From Clostridia bacterium (lineage in GTDB: Bacteria; Bacillota; Clostridia; Christensenellales; Aristaeellaceae): DNA of 64,000 nt. The stretch is from positions 1-64,000 of the forward strand of contig JAFXVR010000026.1 of NCBI GenBank assembly GCA_017534885.1, given 5' to 3'. The notes beneath the pieces are model-generated. The model searched no databases. It was given only the letters and a program-made list of their open reading frames with translations, and was not told the origin of the DNA. Below are positions 25,124 through 33,499 of this stretch, in pieces (the first letter of the stretch is position 1; the number at the start of each line of letters is the position of its first letter). The position numbers were made by a program, and so were the translations under genes.

Positions 25124-25153
25124 ATTGTATCACATATCCCGGGATTTTGTCCA
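25124..25153 (-). promoter_or_regulatory. Promoter of livHMGF
   Basis: On the minus strand TGGACA (25148-25153) and TACAAT (25124-25129) are separated by 18 bp, about 45 bp before the livH start. A separate promoter lets the permease genes be expressed differently from the binding protein. Confidence 0.5.
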
Positions 25154-25159
25154 TATGCG

Positions 25160-25203
25160 GATTTTGCTGCACGGAAAAACAGATTTTGCTGCACGGAAAA
25201 ACA
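25160..25203. repeat. Exact 22-bp tandem duplication
   Basis: A 22-bp unit beginning GATTTTGCTGCACGG and ending AAAAACA occurs at 25160-25181 and again at 25182-25203 without a mismatch. It sits immediately upstream of the livH -35 box, between livK and livH. It could be a doubled operator or a simple slippage duplication. Confidence 0.85.
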
Positions 25204-25315
25204 GAGTCAGCCGGTTCGGATTCCTCCAGATAAACGTGAATCCGGCCCCGGCGAACCGGAACCGGACCACGCTGCCCAGTCGGTACAGGCTCACGCAGCC
25301 TGCTCAGATGGGTCT

Positions 25316-26449
25316 TTACTTGGTGAAGCCAACGTACACGCCGTTCTCGATGATGACGGCGGTGGGGGTCTTGCTCACGGCGCCGGTGGCGTCCCAGGTC
25401 ATGGTGCCGGTCACGCCCTCGACGGTGATCTGCTGCATGGCGGCGATCATCGCGTCGCAGATATCCTCGGCCTTGTCGCCGTTCTTCACGCCGGCCACCT
25501 CAGCGGCGGCCACCAGAGCGTACACGCCGTCATAGGCATCCGCGGCGAACTGGTTCGGCACCTCGCCGTAGAGCTCCTGATAGCGGGCCACGAACTTCTG
25601 GGTCTTCTCGTCCTGCGCGTCGGCGGAGAAGGGGGTCAGCAGCATGACGCCCTCGGCCAGGGAGGTGTCAAAGCCTTCGATGGACAGGATGCCGTCCATG
25701 CCGTCCACGCCGAAGAACACGGGCTTGTACTCGTTGGCGTTGGCGGTCTGCAGGATCATGGAAGCGGGGGTGTAGTAAATGGGCAGGAACACCAGGTCAG
25801 CGCCCTTGTTCTGAGCGTCGGCCACCTGCACGGAGAAGTCCACCGTGTCGTCGGTGAAGGTGGTCACGGAGACGATCTCCATGCCCAGCTCAGCAGCCTT
25901 CTCGTTGAAGGTGTTGTAGATGCCGGTGGAGTAGGCGTCAGCGTTGTTGTAGATCACGGCGATCTTGGTGGCCAGCTTGTGCTCGTTGATGTACTCAGCG
26001 GAGGCCGCGCCCTGGGCGGGGTCGGTGAAGCACACCTGGTACACGTTGTCCTTGTCCTCGGTAACGGCGGTGGAGGAGGCGGAGGGGGTCAGCATGAACA
26101 CCCGCTCCTCATAGGCCAGCGCGCTCACCGCGATGCAGGGGGTGGTGGTGGTGGTGCCGATGATCATCTGGGCGTTCTGGTCCATCACGCTGTTGTAGGC
26201 GTTCACGGCTACCTCAGCGTCGTGGGTGTCGTCAGCGTCCAGCAGCACGATCTGGAACTTGCCGCCGGCGGCGTTGATCTCTTCAACAGCGATCGCGGCG
26301 CCGCGGGAGGTGGCGTTGCCGTACACAGCGGCCGCACCGGTCAGCGGGCCAATGTGGGCGATGGTCAGGGTGACGGTTTCCTCAGCGTGCACGGCGGTCA
26401 GGCCAAAGGCCAGCACCAGCGCCAGCACCAGAGCGAGCATTTTCTTCAT
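25316..26449 (-). CDS. livK: Branched-chain-amino-acid-type ABC transporter substrate-binding protein
   Basis: A 377-residue exported binding protein of the Leu/Ile/Val-binding (peripla_BP_6) family. MKKMLALVLALVLAFGLTAVHAEE is a signal peptide with an AHA cleavage site and no lipobox Cys. The mature domain begins TLTIAHIGPLTGAAAVYG and has AAIAVEEINAAGG and MIIGTTTTTPC. It would deliver substrate to LivHM. It has its own promoter and a leader hairpin, and lies between uraA and livH. The soluble form is unusual for a Gram-positive binding protein. Confidence 0.9.
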   Translation of the reverse strand: MKKMLALVLALVLAFGLTAVHAEETVTLTIAHIGPLTGAAAVYGNATSRGAAIAVEEINAAGGKFQIVLLDADDTHDAEVAVNAYNSVMDQNAQMIIGTTTTTPCIAVSALAYEERVFMLTPSASSTAVTEDKDNVYQVCFTDPAQGAASAEYINEHKLATKIAVIYNNADAYSTGIYNTFNEKAAELGMEIVSVTTFTDDTVDFSVQVADAQNKGADLVFLPIYYTPASMILQTANANEYKPVFFGVDGMDGILSIEGFDTSLAEGVMLLTPFSADAQDEKTQKFVARYQELYGEVPNQFAADAYDGVYALVAAAEVAGVKNGDKAEDICDAMIAAMQQITVEGVTGTMTWDATGAVSKTPTAVIIENGVYVGFTK

Positions 26450-26476
26450 ACGGACAGTCCTCCTTATTGCTTAGGC

Positions 26477-26507
26477 TGTCCGGCGCAGGTTTTCTCCCCG
26501 CCGGACA
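26477..26507 (-). promoter_or_regulatory. Leader hairpin upstream of livK
   Basis: TGTCCGGC and GCCGGACA form a perfect 8-bp stem (26477-26484 with 26500-26507) in the 5' leader of livK, between its promoter and ribosome binding site. It could affect mRNA stability or act as an attenuator; no T-run follows. Confidence 0.4.
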
Positions 26508-26516
26508 ATCAGGCAC

Positions 26517-26545
26517 ATTATACGCCCGGCCGCAGCGTGATTCAA
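26517..26545 (-). promoter_or_regulatory. Promoter of livK
   Basis: On the minus strand TTGAAT (26540-26545) and a perfect TATAAT (26517-26522) are separated by 17 bp. Confidence 0.7.
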
Positions 26546-26558
26546 GGTTCCGACTGTA

Positions 26559-27926
26559 TTATCCTTGTTTTTTCTGACCCTCGGGCTTGTTGAACACCAC
26601 GTTGACGATGATGCCCAGAATCAGGGCGGTGGCGATGGCGGAGATGGTGATGGCGCCCAGGTTCAGCTGCAGACCGCCGATGCCGCACACCAGGATGGAG
26701 GCGACCACGAAGAGGTTGCGGTTGTCGCTCAGATCCACGGGCTGGAGCATCTTCAGGCCGGACACGGCGATGAAGCCGTACAGGGCGATGCACACGCCGC
26801 CGGTGATGCAGGAGGGCACGGAGTTCACAAAGGCGGTGAAGGGGCCGAAGAAGGACAGAAGGATGCAGTACACGGCCGCAATCACAATGGTGGACACAGA
26901 GGCGTTGCCGGTGATGGCCACGCAGCCCACGGACTCACCGTAGGTGGTGTTGGGGCAGCCGCCGAAGAAGGAGCCGATCATGGAGCCCACGCCGTCGCCC
27001 ACAAGGGTGTGATCCAGGCCGGGATCGGTGATCAGGTCGCGCTCGATGATGGAAGAGAGGTTCTTGTGGTCGGCGATGTGTTCGGCAAGGGTCACGAAGG
27101 CCACAGGCGCGAAGAGCACGAAGAGGTTGATGACATCGGAGAGACCGTTCAGCTTGTTGACGGCGCCGCCTTCGGCCGCCGCGGCGATCTCCGCGTCATA
27201 GATGCCGAAAGCGCCCAGGAAAGTGAAGTGGGGCACCTCGAAGAGCTGCATGCCGCTGAACTTGCTCAGATCGATGATCTGCAGGGCGGCGCTGCCGGTG
27301 GCGTTCCCGATGAAGGTCAGGATCAGGCCGACGATGTAAGCCGCCACAATGCCCACAATGAAGGGGACCATGCGGATGCTCTTGTTGCCCTTGACCGAGG
27401 CCCAGACCGTCACCAAGAAGGCGAAGAGACCCAGGGCGATGTGCACCAGGCTGTAGCCCGCGGGATCGGCGGCAGTGTTGGTCAGGTTGTTGATGGCGCT
27501 GCCGCACAGGGACAGGCCGATCAGGGCGACCGTGGGGCCGATGACGACCGGCGGCAGGAGCTTGTTGACCCAGCCGGAGCCGGTGATCTTGATGACAATC
27601 GCGATGACAACGTACACCAGGCCGGCGCAGACCGCGCCGAGGATGATGCCCAGGAAGCCGAAGGCGCAGGCGCCCGCCAGCGGGGAAATGAAGGCGAAAG
27701 AGCTGCCCAGGAAGACAGGGCTCTTGCCGCGGGTGGCCCAGATATAGAAGAGCGTGCCGAAGCCGGCGCCGGCCAGGGCAGCGGGCTGGTTCAGGTAGAG
27801 ACCGGTGGAATCCGCCAGGATCGGCACCAGCAGGGTCGCGGCCATGATGGCCAGCAACTGCTGGAAGGCGTACAGCAGATTCTTCTGGAACGGCGGCTTG
27901 TCGGACACATTGTAGACGAGCTTCAT
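26559..27926 (-). CDS. uraA: Uracil permease (NCS2/UraA family)
   Basis: A 455-residue NCS2-family symporter with about fourteen membrane segments. YAFQQLLAIMAATLLVPIL, FLGSSFAFISPL and GGCPNTTYGES are hallmark segments; the Glu in TLAEHIADHK and the Glu in the YGES motif form the uracil site in UraA. It imports uracil with protons. It follows pyrR by 69 bp with no terminator between, so it falls under the PyrR attenuator, as in other Firmicutes. AAAGGAGG precedes the ATG. Confidence 0.92.
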   Translation of the reverse strand: MKLVYNVSDKPPFQKNLLYAFQQLLAIMAATLLVPILADSTGLYLNQPAALAGAGFGTLFYIWATRGKSPVFLGSSFAFISPLAGACAFGFLGIILGAVCAGLVYVVIAIVIKITGSGWVNKLLPPVVIGPTVALIGLSLCGSAINNLTNTAADPAGYSLVHIALGLFAFLVTVWASVKGNKSIRMVPFIVGIVAAYIVGLILTFIGNATGSAALQIIDLSKFSGMQLFEVPHFTFLGAFGIYDAEIAAAAEGGAVNKLNGLSDVINLFVLFAPVAFVTLAEHIADHKNLSSIIERDLITDPGLDHTLVGDGVGSMIGSFFGGCPNTTYGESVGCVAITGNASVSTIVIAAVYCILLSFFGPFTAFVNSVPSCITGGVCIALYGFIAVSGLKMLQPVDLSDNRNLFVVASILVCGIGGLQLNLGAITISAIATALILGIIVNVVFNKPEGQKKQG

Positions 27927-27995
27927 GGAGAGCCTCCTTTTCGGTCGTTGGGGAATGGTGTGTATGAAAACCGGCAGCGCCGGGCTTCAGCAGGG

Positions 27996-28547
27996 TCAGG
28001 GTTCACACTGATAGAGGGCGACGCCGTCCTCCCCATCGATTTCCGTCACCCGCACCCCCACGCGCTCCTGGCGGGAGGTGGGCAGGTTTTTGCCGACGTG
28101 GTCTGCGCGAATGGGCAGCTCCCGGTGCCCCCGGTCGATGAGCACTGCCAGCTGGATGCGCCCCGGCCGGCCCCGGTCCAGCAGGGCTTCCATGGCGGCG
28201 CGGACGGTCCGGCCCGTGTAGATCACATCGTCCACCAGCACCACGGTCTTGCCGGTGATGTCAAAGGGCAGGTCGGCTCCGCCCACCCAGGGCTCCGGAG
28301 AGATGGCGGTCAGGTCGTCCCGGTAGAGGCTGATGTCCACTTCCCCCACGGGCAGGGCGATGCCCTCGCTGCGGGCGATGATGCCGTTGATGCGCCGGGC
28401 CAGGGGCACGCCCCGCCGCCGGATGCCCACCAGCACCACGTTATCGAGGGGGGAGAGCTGCTCGATCAGCTCATGGGCCATGCGCGTCAGGCAGCGCTGC
28501 ATGGCGGCGCCGTCCATCAGCCTTGCCTTGAGCTTTCCCTCCGCCAT
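27996..28547 (-). CDS. pyrR: Bifunctional pyr operon regulator / uracil phosphoribosyltransferase
   Basis: A 183-residue PyrR. The PRPP-binding motif [17 protein letters not shown] is intact, and [14 protein letters not shown] supplies the second phosphate loop and RNA-facing basic residues. With UMP bound, PyrR binds the leader RNA and favours termination; it also has weak uracil phosphoribosyltransferase activity. A full attenuator lies directly upstream (28564-28656), so the gene controls itself and uraA. GAGGAGG precedes the ATG. Confidence 0.96.
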   Translation of the reverse strand: MAEGKLKARLMDGAAMQRCLTRMAHELIEQLSPLDNVVLVGIRRRGVPLARRINGIIARSEGIALPVGEVDISLYRDDLTAISPEPWVGGADLPFDITGKTVVLVDDVIYTGRTVRAAMEALLDRGRPGRIQLAVLIDRGHRELPIRADHVGKNLPTSRQERVGVRVTEIDGEDGVALYQCEP

Positions 28548-28563
28548 GCTCCCGCCTCCTCAC

Positions 28564-28656
28564 AAAAAACGTCTCCCCGCAGCACGGAGAGACGCACATC
28601 AACAAAGCCTGTATCCGTGCAGCCTTTTCAGCCTCTCTGTGCTGTCCTTAAAGGGT
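28564..28656 (-). promoter_or_regulatory. PyrR-binding attenuator leader
   Basis: On the minus strand the leader has GGACAGCACAGAGAGGCTG (from 28650 downward), which matches the PyrR-binding loop consensus built around CAGAGAGGCU. Downstream, CGTCTCTCC and GGGGAGACG form a terminator stem followed by TTTTTT (28564-28594). CAGCACAGAGAG can pair with CTCTCCGTGCTG of the terminator 5' arm at 11 of 12 positions, forming the antiterminator. PyrR-UMP would block that and switch pyrR-uraA off. Confidence 0.9.
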
Positions 28657-28674
28657 TGCCTGGAAACCGCGGGT

Positions 28675-28703
28675 ATTATAGCATTGCCCGCCCTGTTTGT
28701 AAA
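28675..28703 (-). promoter_or_regulatory. Promoter of pyrR-uraA
   Basis: On the minus strand TTTACA (28698-28703) and perfect TATAAT (28675-28680) are 17 bp apart, placing the transcript start just before the PyrR-binding loop. A short dyad ATGACG/CGTCAT (28722-28740) lies about 20 bp upstream. Confidence 0.85.
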
Positions 28704-28793
28704 GGGCCCGGAAGTTAACATATGACGCAAATAACGTCATACAAATGTCACAGATGCGGGCCTTCGCATGCGGGAACAGCGCGGGAACAGCGC

Positions 28794-28825
28794 AAAAGGG
28801 CCCCCGGCTCAGCGCCGGAGGCCCC
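28794..28825 (-). terminator. Terminator of the LplABC-type operon
   Basis: On the minus strand GGGCCTCCGGC and GCCGGGGGCCC form an 11-bp stem with one wobble pair, followed by TTTT, 35 bp after the binding protein stop. The 11-bp unit GCGGGAACAGC is tandemly repeated just beyond it (28770-28791). The rest of 28548-28859 is the pyrR leader and promoter. Confidence 0.75.
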
Positions 28826-28859
28826 GTGTTCACTTGCGCGAACGGGATTGCGAAGGGGA

Positions 28860-30374
28860 TTACTTCTGGGCGTCGTAGGCAGCCTGATACTCTTCCAGGA
28901 TCATGTCGCCGCCCATGGCGTACCATTCCTCATACGCAGCCTTCAGACCGGCCAGATCGATCTTGCCGGCGATGTACTGCACCTGAGCGTCCTCCACATC
29001 GGTGTTGAGGGTGGCGCCCATCAGAGTGGCGGTCTCGCTGTCCAGGGTCAGGCAGGGATTGGCGATGACGTACTTGGCGTTGTCGATCAGGTTCTGGTTG
29101 TACCAGGTGCGCAGCTGAGTCTGGGCAGTGGGCGGGGTCAGGTCGCCGTTGACGTTCATGCCCAGCTGGTTCAGGGAGTGCTGCACGGTCTTGGTGTAGG
29201 TGTCATACTGAGCGGAATTCTCCTTCTCGCCCTCGGGATAGGTGTAGCGATAGCCGTCGGACTGGATCCAGTAGGTCACGCCCTCCAGGCCGCAGTTCAG
29301 CAGGGTCTGGCCCTCGGCGGAGTTGCACCAGTCGAGGAAGGCCAGGACCTTGGGCAGCTTCTCCTCGGTCACAGCCTTGGTGATGACGACCTCACCGGAG
29401 GCGCCGGTGTTCTGGGGCCAGATCTGGATGTTGCCTTCGCTGTCGGGCAGGGCGGTCAGCAGGGTGACGACGGGGTTGGCGGCGTCCACGCCCATGTTGG
29501 CCTCGAGCCATTCCTCATAGCGATAGCCGTTGTCCAGGCAGTCCAGGCGCATCAGGGCCTTGGGCGGATCGGAGCGCTCGGCGTCGTCCCAGTTGCCGCT
29601 CTCAATGGTCATGAAGTTGGGGTCAATGCCGCCGGCGGCATAGAGCTCGCGCAGGAAATCCAGGCCTTCCTGGAACTTCTCGTTCTCGAACGCGGGATAG
29701 ATCTTGCCTTCCGCGTCCACACCGTACTGATAGGGAGCGCCGAACATGACGGTAGTGATGCCGATGGTGCCGGCCACATACTTGCACATGTTGATGGCAT
29801 ACATGCCGTCCAGGTTAGCCAGGGCCATGCACAGGGCCTTGAATTCCTCAACGTTGGCGGGCACGGTCTCGATGCCGGCCTGGGCTGCGTAATCGTTGCG
29901 GTAGTAGATGCCGGCGCGGGCATAGGCGCGGGCGCGGTAGATGCCGTAGACGCGGCCGTCGATGGACGTATTGTCATAGGTGGACTGCTGGCCGGCCGCC
30001 AGGTTGGCGTACTGGGGGATGTAGTCGGTCAGATCCCAGAACGCGCCGGCGCGGGCGGAGGAGATGGTGATGGCGTCCCGCGGGCCCTGCATGACCATGA
30101 CCTCAGGCATATTCATGGGGTCAGCCAGGGTCAGAGAGGTCTTCTCGCCGTAGACGGAGTTGGCCACCCAGGTGATGTCCAGCTTGACGCCGGTGGCATC
30201 GTAGATGGCCTGCAGCACGGGATTGCCTTCCTCCAGGGTCTTCCAATCGGAATCAGCGTAGAAGTCGGGCAGCATGACCTTCAGGGTCATTTCCTCCTTC
30301 GCCTCACCGGAAGCGAAGCCCACCATGGACAGCACCATGGCCAGGGACAGGAAGAGCGCAACGATCTTTCTCAT
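28860..30374 (-). CDS. LplA-type carbohydrate ABC transporter substrate-binding protein
   Basis: A 504-residue extracellular solute-binding protein, family 1, of the large LplA/YtcQ type that goes with LplB/LplC permeases. MRKIVALFLSLAMVLSMVGFASGE is a signal peptide without a lipobox Cys. The body has aromatic-rich sugar-binding stretches such as GAFWDLTDYIPQYANL. It would bind an oligosaccharide or glycan fragment, not determinable here. It is the last gene of the operon, 69 bp after the LplC-type permease. Confidence 0.88.
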   Translation of the reverse strand: MRKIVALFLSLAMVLSMVGFASGEAKEEMTLKVMLPDFYADSDWKTLEEGNPVLQAIYDATGVKLDITWVANSVYGEKTSLTLADPMNMPEVMVMQGPRDAITISSARAGAFWDLTDYIPQYANLAAGQQSTYDNTSIDGRVYGIYRARAYARAGIYYRNDYAAQAGIETVPANVEEFKALCMALANLDGMYAINMCKYVAGTIGITTVMFGAPYQYGVDAEGKIYPAFENEKFQEGLDFLRELYAAGGIDPNFMTIESGNWDDAERSDPPKALMRLDCLDNGYRYEEWLEANMGVDAANPVVTLLTALPDSEGNIQIWPQNTGASGEVVITKAVTEEKLPKVLAFLDWCNSAEGQTLLNCGLEGVTYWIQSDGYRYTYPEGEKENSAQYDTYTKTVQHSLNQLGMNVNGDLTPPTAQTQLRTWYNQNLIDNAKYVIANPCLTLDSETATLMGATLNTDVEDAQVQYIAGKIDLAGLKAAYEEWYAMGGDMILEEYQAAYDAQK

Positions 30375-30443
30375 GGAAAAACCTCCTTGTGATATTGTTA
30401 TCTCATGCGCCTCTCTGGCGCTGATAACCGGATTGGGAACGGG

Positions 30444-31403
30444 TCAGCCCTTCAGCGCGCCCACCATGACGCCCTTCACGAAGTACTTCTGCAGGAAGGG
30501 ATAGATGCACATGATCGGCACGGTGGCCACCACGATGACCGCCATCTTGATGGATTCCTTGGGGGGCTCCACAAAGTTGGGATCCATCAGGCTCATGTCG
30601 CCCGCGGAGGCCTCGGCGGTCACGATGATATTGCGCAGGATGAGCTGCAGGGGATACATCTTGTCGTCGGTCAGGTAGATCATGGCGCCGAAGTAGGAGT
30701 TCCAGTGGCCCACCGCGTAGAACAGGCCGAAGGTGGCCAGCACCGGCAGGGACAGGGGTAGCACGATGCGCGCTAAGGTGGTCAGGTCATTGCAGCCGTC
30801 CAGGTGGGCGCTCTCCTCCAGCTCCTGGGGGATGCCCGCGAAGAAGTTCTTAACGATCATCATGTTGTAGGCCGAGATCGCGCCGGGCAGCAGCAGGGCC
30901 CAGTAGGTGCCGCGCAGGCCCAGCCAGGAGGACACCACGATGTAGCCGGGAATCATACCGCCGGAAAAGAACATCGAGATGATGACCATGTTGTGCAGGG
31001 CCGAGCGCCCGCGCAGATACTTCTTGCTGAGCGGATAGGCCATGGTCACGGTGCAGAACAGGTTGATGGCTGTGCCGCAGACCGTGATCAGAATTGAGTT
31101 GCCGAAAGAGCGCAGGATCTTGTTGGACGCGAAGATGTACCGGTAGGCGTCCAGGGACCAGGTGTGCGGGATGATGAACATGGAGCGGGTCTGCAGCTCC
31201 AGCTCGGTGGCGAAGGAGTTGAAGATGATGTAGATGATGGGCAGCACGGTGGTCAGGGCCACCAGGGTGATGATCAGGTAGTTGAAGATGTCGAAGACCA
31301 CGCTGCCGGCGGTGCGGTAGACGCCCACCGGGCCGTTGGTGATGGTGACGGTCTTGCCGTTGAGCTGAACGGAGTTGATTTCCTGCTTGTCTTTCTTTGC
31401 CAT
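30444..31403 (-). CDS. LplC-type carbohydrate ABC transporter permease
   Basis: A 319-residue inner-membrane permease with six hydrophobic segments. The ATPase-contacting EAA loop is IPQELEESAHLDGCNDL, followed by IVLPLSLP. An N-terminal extension of about 35 polar residues precedes the first helix. It ends VKGVMVGALKG, the usual C-terminal signature of this group. It pairs with the LplB-type permease 15 bp upstream. No ATPase gene is present, as is common for this type, which shares an MsmX-like ATPase. Confidence 0.9.
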   Translation of the reverse strand: MAKKDKQEINSVQLNGKTVTITNGPVGVYRTAGSVVFDIFNYLIITLVALTTVLPIIYIIFNSFATELELQTRSMFIIPHTWSLDAYRYIFASNKILRSFGNSILITVCGTAINLFCTVTMAYPLSKKYLRGRSALHNMVIISMFFSGGMIPGYIVVSSWLGLRGTYWALLLPGAISAYNMMIVKNFFAGIPQELEESAHLDGCNDLTTLARIVLPLSLPVLATFGLFYAVGHWNSYFGAMIYLTDDKMYPLQLILRNIIVTAEASAGDMSLMDPNFVEPPKESIKMAVIVVATVPIMCIYPFLQKYFVKGVMVGALKG

Positions 31404-31418
31404 CTGCTCCGCCCCCTC

Positions 31419-32369
31419 TCAGTACAGGCCTTCTTCGCCGAGCATGTGCGCGACCTTGTTGGCGGAAACCACCATGATCACGGATACCAGCGATTTCATG
31501 AGGCCGACGGCAGTGGTATAGGAGTACTGGCCGTTGACGATGCCGTTCTGGTACACAAACACGTCCAGCGTCTGGGACACGGAGCGGTTGAGGGAGTTGG
31601 ACATCAGGATCAGGTGCTCATAGCCCGTGTCCAGCACGGAGCCCATGCGCAGCACCAGCATCAGCACCACCGTGGAGCGGATGGCCGGCAGGGTGATGTG
31701 CCAGAGCCGCTGGGCCCGGTTGGCGCCGTCAATCATGGCGGCCTCGTAGAGCTGGGTGTCCACGTTGGTCAGGGCGGCCAGGAAGATGATGGTGCCCCAG
31801 CCGGTTTCCTTCCAGATGCTCTGCCCGACGATCATCCAGCGGAAGACGCCGGGATCGCCGAGGTAATCGATCGAGTGTCCGAGCATCTGCGTGGTCAGCT
31901 TGTAGATAATGCCGTCCGCGCCGAAGATGACATAGGTGATGGACACCACGATCACGATGGAGATGAAGTGGGGAACATACAGCAGGGTCTGGGTGATTTT
32001 CTTGAAATGGATGTTGCGGATCTCGTTGAGCATCAGCGCCAGAATGATGGGCGCCGGGAAGGTCAGGATGATGCTCATGAAGGAGAGCACCAGGGTATTG
32101 CGCAGGTAATCCCACCACTTACGGGTGGCAAAGAAGCGCTGGAACCAGTACAGCCCGCGCCATTCGCTCTTCAGCGGCCCAAGGAAGGGGGCGTAGTTCT
32201 CAAAGCCGATGATGATGCCCCACATGGGCAGGTACTTGAACACCAGGAAGTAGATCACGCCGGGAATCAGCATGATATACAGCCATTTGTTCTTGGCGAC
32301 ATCGATCAGCAGACGGCGCCAGTATTCTTTTCCTTTGCCGTACATAGCCTGCCTTTCGGCCCGAGCCAT
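31419..32369 (-). CDS. LplB-type carbohydrate ABC transporter permease
   Basis: A 316-residue permease with six membrane segments. NKWLYIMLIPGVIYFLVFKY is the first helix, and the EAA loop is TQLYEAAMIDGANRAQRLW followed by HITLPAIR. I chose ATG 32369 because AAAGGAGGC lies eight bases upstream; a longer reading from 32447 adds a Cys/Arg-rich tail not seen in the family. It is the first gene of the permease-permease-binding protein operon. Confidence 0.9.
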   Translation of the reverse strand: MARAERQAMYGKGKEYWRRLLIDVAKNKWLYIMLIPGVIYFLVFKYLPMWGIIIGFENYAPFLGPLKSEWRGLYWFQRFFATRKWWDYLRNTLVLSFMSIILTFPAPIILALMLNEIRNIHFKKITQTLLYVPHFISIVIVVSITYVIFGADGIIYKLTTQMLGHSIDYLGDPGVFRWMIVGQSIWKETGWGTIIFLAALTNVDTQLYEAAMIDGANRAQRLWHITLPAIRSTVVLMLVLRMGSVLDTGYEHLILMSNSLNRSVSQTLDVFVYQNGIVNGQYSYTTAVGLMKSLVSVIMVVSANKVAHMLGEEGLY

Positions 32370-32459
32370 CCGCACAGCCTCCTTTCTGATCAGCGCATTC
32401 CGGCCAAAACGAAACCTCCAGAAAAAGCCCGGAGCGCAGCATAGCATTCATTCCTTGCT

Positions 32460-32488
32460 ATTATACGCAAATCCCGGGGGCAAATCAA
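32460..32488 (-). promoter_or_regulatory. Promoter of the LplBCA operon
   Basis: On the minus strand TTGATT (32483-32488) and TATAAT (32460-32465) are 17 bp apart. The leader to the first start codon is about 85 nt. Confidence 0.75.
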
Positions 32489-32572
32489 GCTTTATGGTGG
32501 GATTCACAGAAAAAAAGTGCATGCTGAAGAACGCGGCAGTCCGGGACGCTGCCCGGGATCAGCCGCCGGCAC

Positions 32573-32608
32573 AAAAAAGAGAGCGCCGCACAAACGGGCG
32601 GGCTCTCC
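32573..32608 (-). terminator. Terminator of the nitroreductase gene
   Basis: On the minus strand a stem with outer pairs GAGAGC/GCTCTC and further GC pairing inside is followed by TTTTTT, about 20 bp past the stop at 32629. Confidence 0.7.
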
Positions 32609-32628
32609 TGTTGCCTCCGGCGGGTTTC

Positions 32629-33210
32629 TCACACCAGCACCTCGTCCAGCGGGCGCTTGGGCACATAGTGGGTCAGCAAGTCAGGGCTCCGCCAGTAGCG
32701 GGTCTGACCGTCGACGGTTTCTGTCAGCACAATGTTTTCCTTCGGCTCGCCGATGGCCACGACCAGGTTGGGGGTCACGCCCTCGGGCAGCTTCAGCAGG
32801 GCGGTGACCTTCTCCCGGTCAAAACTGCCGATCATGCAGCCGCCCAGCCCCATTTCCGCCGCGCCCAGCAGCATGGTCTGGGCCGCGATGCCCACGTCCC
32901 GGAGGAAGCGGGTGGTACTCTCGTGTCCGCGCTCATCCATGCAGATCACGATGAAGGCGGTGGGTTCCTGGCCCGGCATGGGCAGCCGGACCACGTCCCG
33001 CAGTGATGCGGCCCAGTGGGTGCAGGCCTGGATGGCGCTGACCTCCTCCTTCTCCCAGGCCGGGTGATAGCGCAGGGGCTGCAGATTGGCGCTGGATGGG
33101 GTCAGCCGCGCCAGGTCGATCAGGGACAGCAGTTCCTCCCGGCTGACGGCGCGCTCAGAGTTGTAGCCGCGGTAGGAACGGTTGCGCAGGACAAGATCGC
33201 GTAAGGACAT
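32629..33210 (-). CDS. Nitroreductase family protein
   Basis: A 193-residue FMN-dependent oxidoreductase-like protein. The N-terminal RNRSYRGYN is the FMN-phosphate region, and LTPSSANLQPLRY continues it. The mid-protein DVGIAAQTMLLGAAEMGLGGCMIG is the usual second FMN segment. Such proteins reduce nitro compounds, quinones or flavins with NAD(P)H. AAAGGAG precedes the ATG. It is 26 bp downstream of a small zinc-ribbon gene and ends in a clear terminator. Confidence 0.88.
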   Translation of the reverse strand: MSLRDLVLRNRSYRGYNSERAVSREELLSLIDLARLTPSSANLQPLRYHPAWEKEEVSAIQACTHWAASLRDVVRLPMPGQEPTAFIVICMDERGHESTTRFLRDVGIAAQTMLLGAAEMGLGGCMIGSFDREKVTALLKLPEGVTPNLVVAIGEPKENIVLTETVDGQTRYWRSPDLLTHYVPKRPLDEVLV

Positions 33211-33236
33211 GGCGTCTCCTTTCCGGCGGTTTTCCC

Positions 33237-33488
33237 TCAGGGAAGCCAGCCGTCCGATGGGGGAGAAGGGTCGTCGGGTTCATCGCCGCACTTCTCAAAG
33301 AGGGCGGCAAGGGCTTCAGGGTCGAACCTCGGGTCATCCGCCAGGCGCGTCAGGTTCTCCCGGCTTACCACGGTGTTCGTGCCCAGGCAGGCGTCACAGC
33401 GGGCGCCGCAGTCCGCGCAGACACAGCCCAGGGCGTCGCTCTCGGCGTGAATCATCCAGGATCCGCAGTTGGGACAGGCACAGCGCAT
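33237..33488 (-). CDS. Small zinc-ribbon protein
   Basis: An 83-residue protein of unknown function. The first 35 residues hold seven Cys in CACPNC, CVCADC and CDAC arrangements, enough for one or two zinc sites. The C-terminal half is acidic and Pro-rich. GAGGAGG precedes the ATG. It lies between the barstar gene and the nitroreductase gene on the same strand. A redox or nucleic-acid-binding role is possible but not shown. Confidence 0.6.
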   Translation of the reverse strand: MRCACPNCGSWMIHAESDALGCVCADCGARCDACLGTNTVVSRENLTRLADDPRFDPEALAALFEKCGDEPDDPSPPSDGWLP

Positions 33489-33499
33489 GATGGGCCTCC

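Noticed and set aside
26565..28718. 717-codon plus-strand open frame opposite uraA and pyrR
   Set aside because: It is rich in His, Gln, Gly and Asp as expected from the antisense of GC-rich genes, has no family motif, and covers the PyrR leader and two certain genes.
28722..30392. 556-codon plus-strand open frame opposite the LplA-type binding protein
   Set aside because: Antisense shadow with Val/Gly/His-rich low complexity and no motif.
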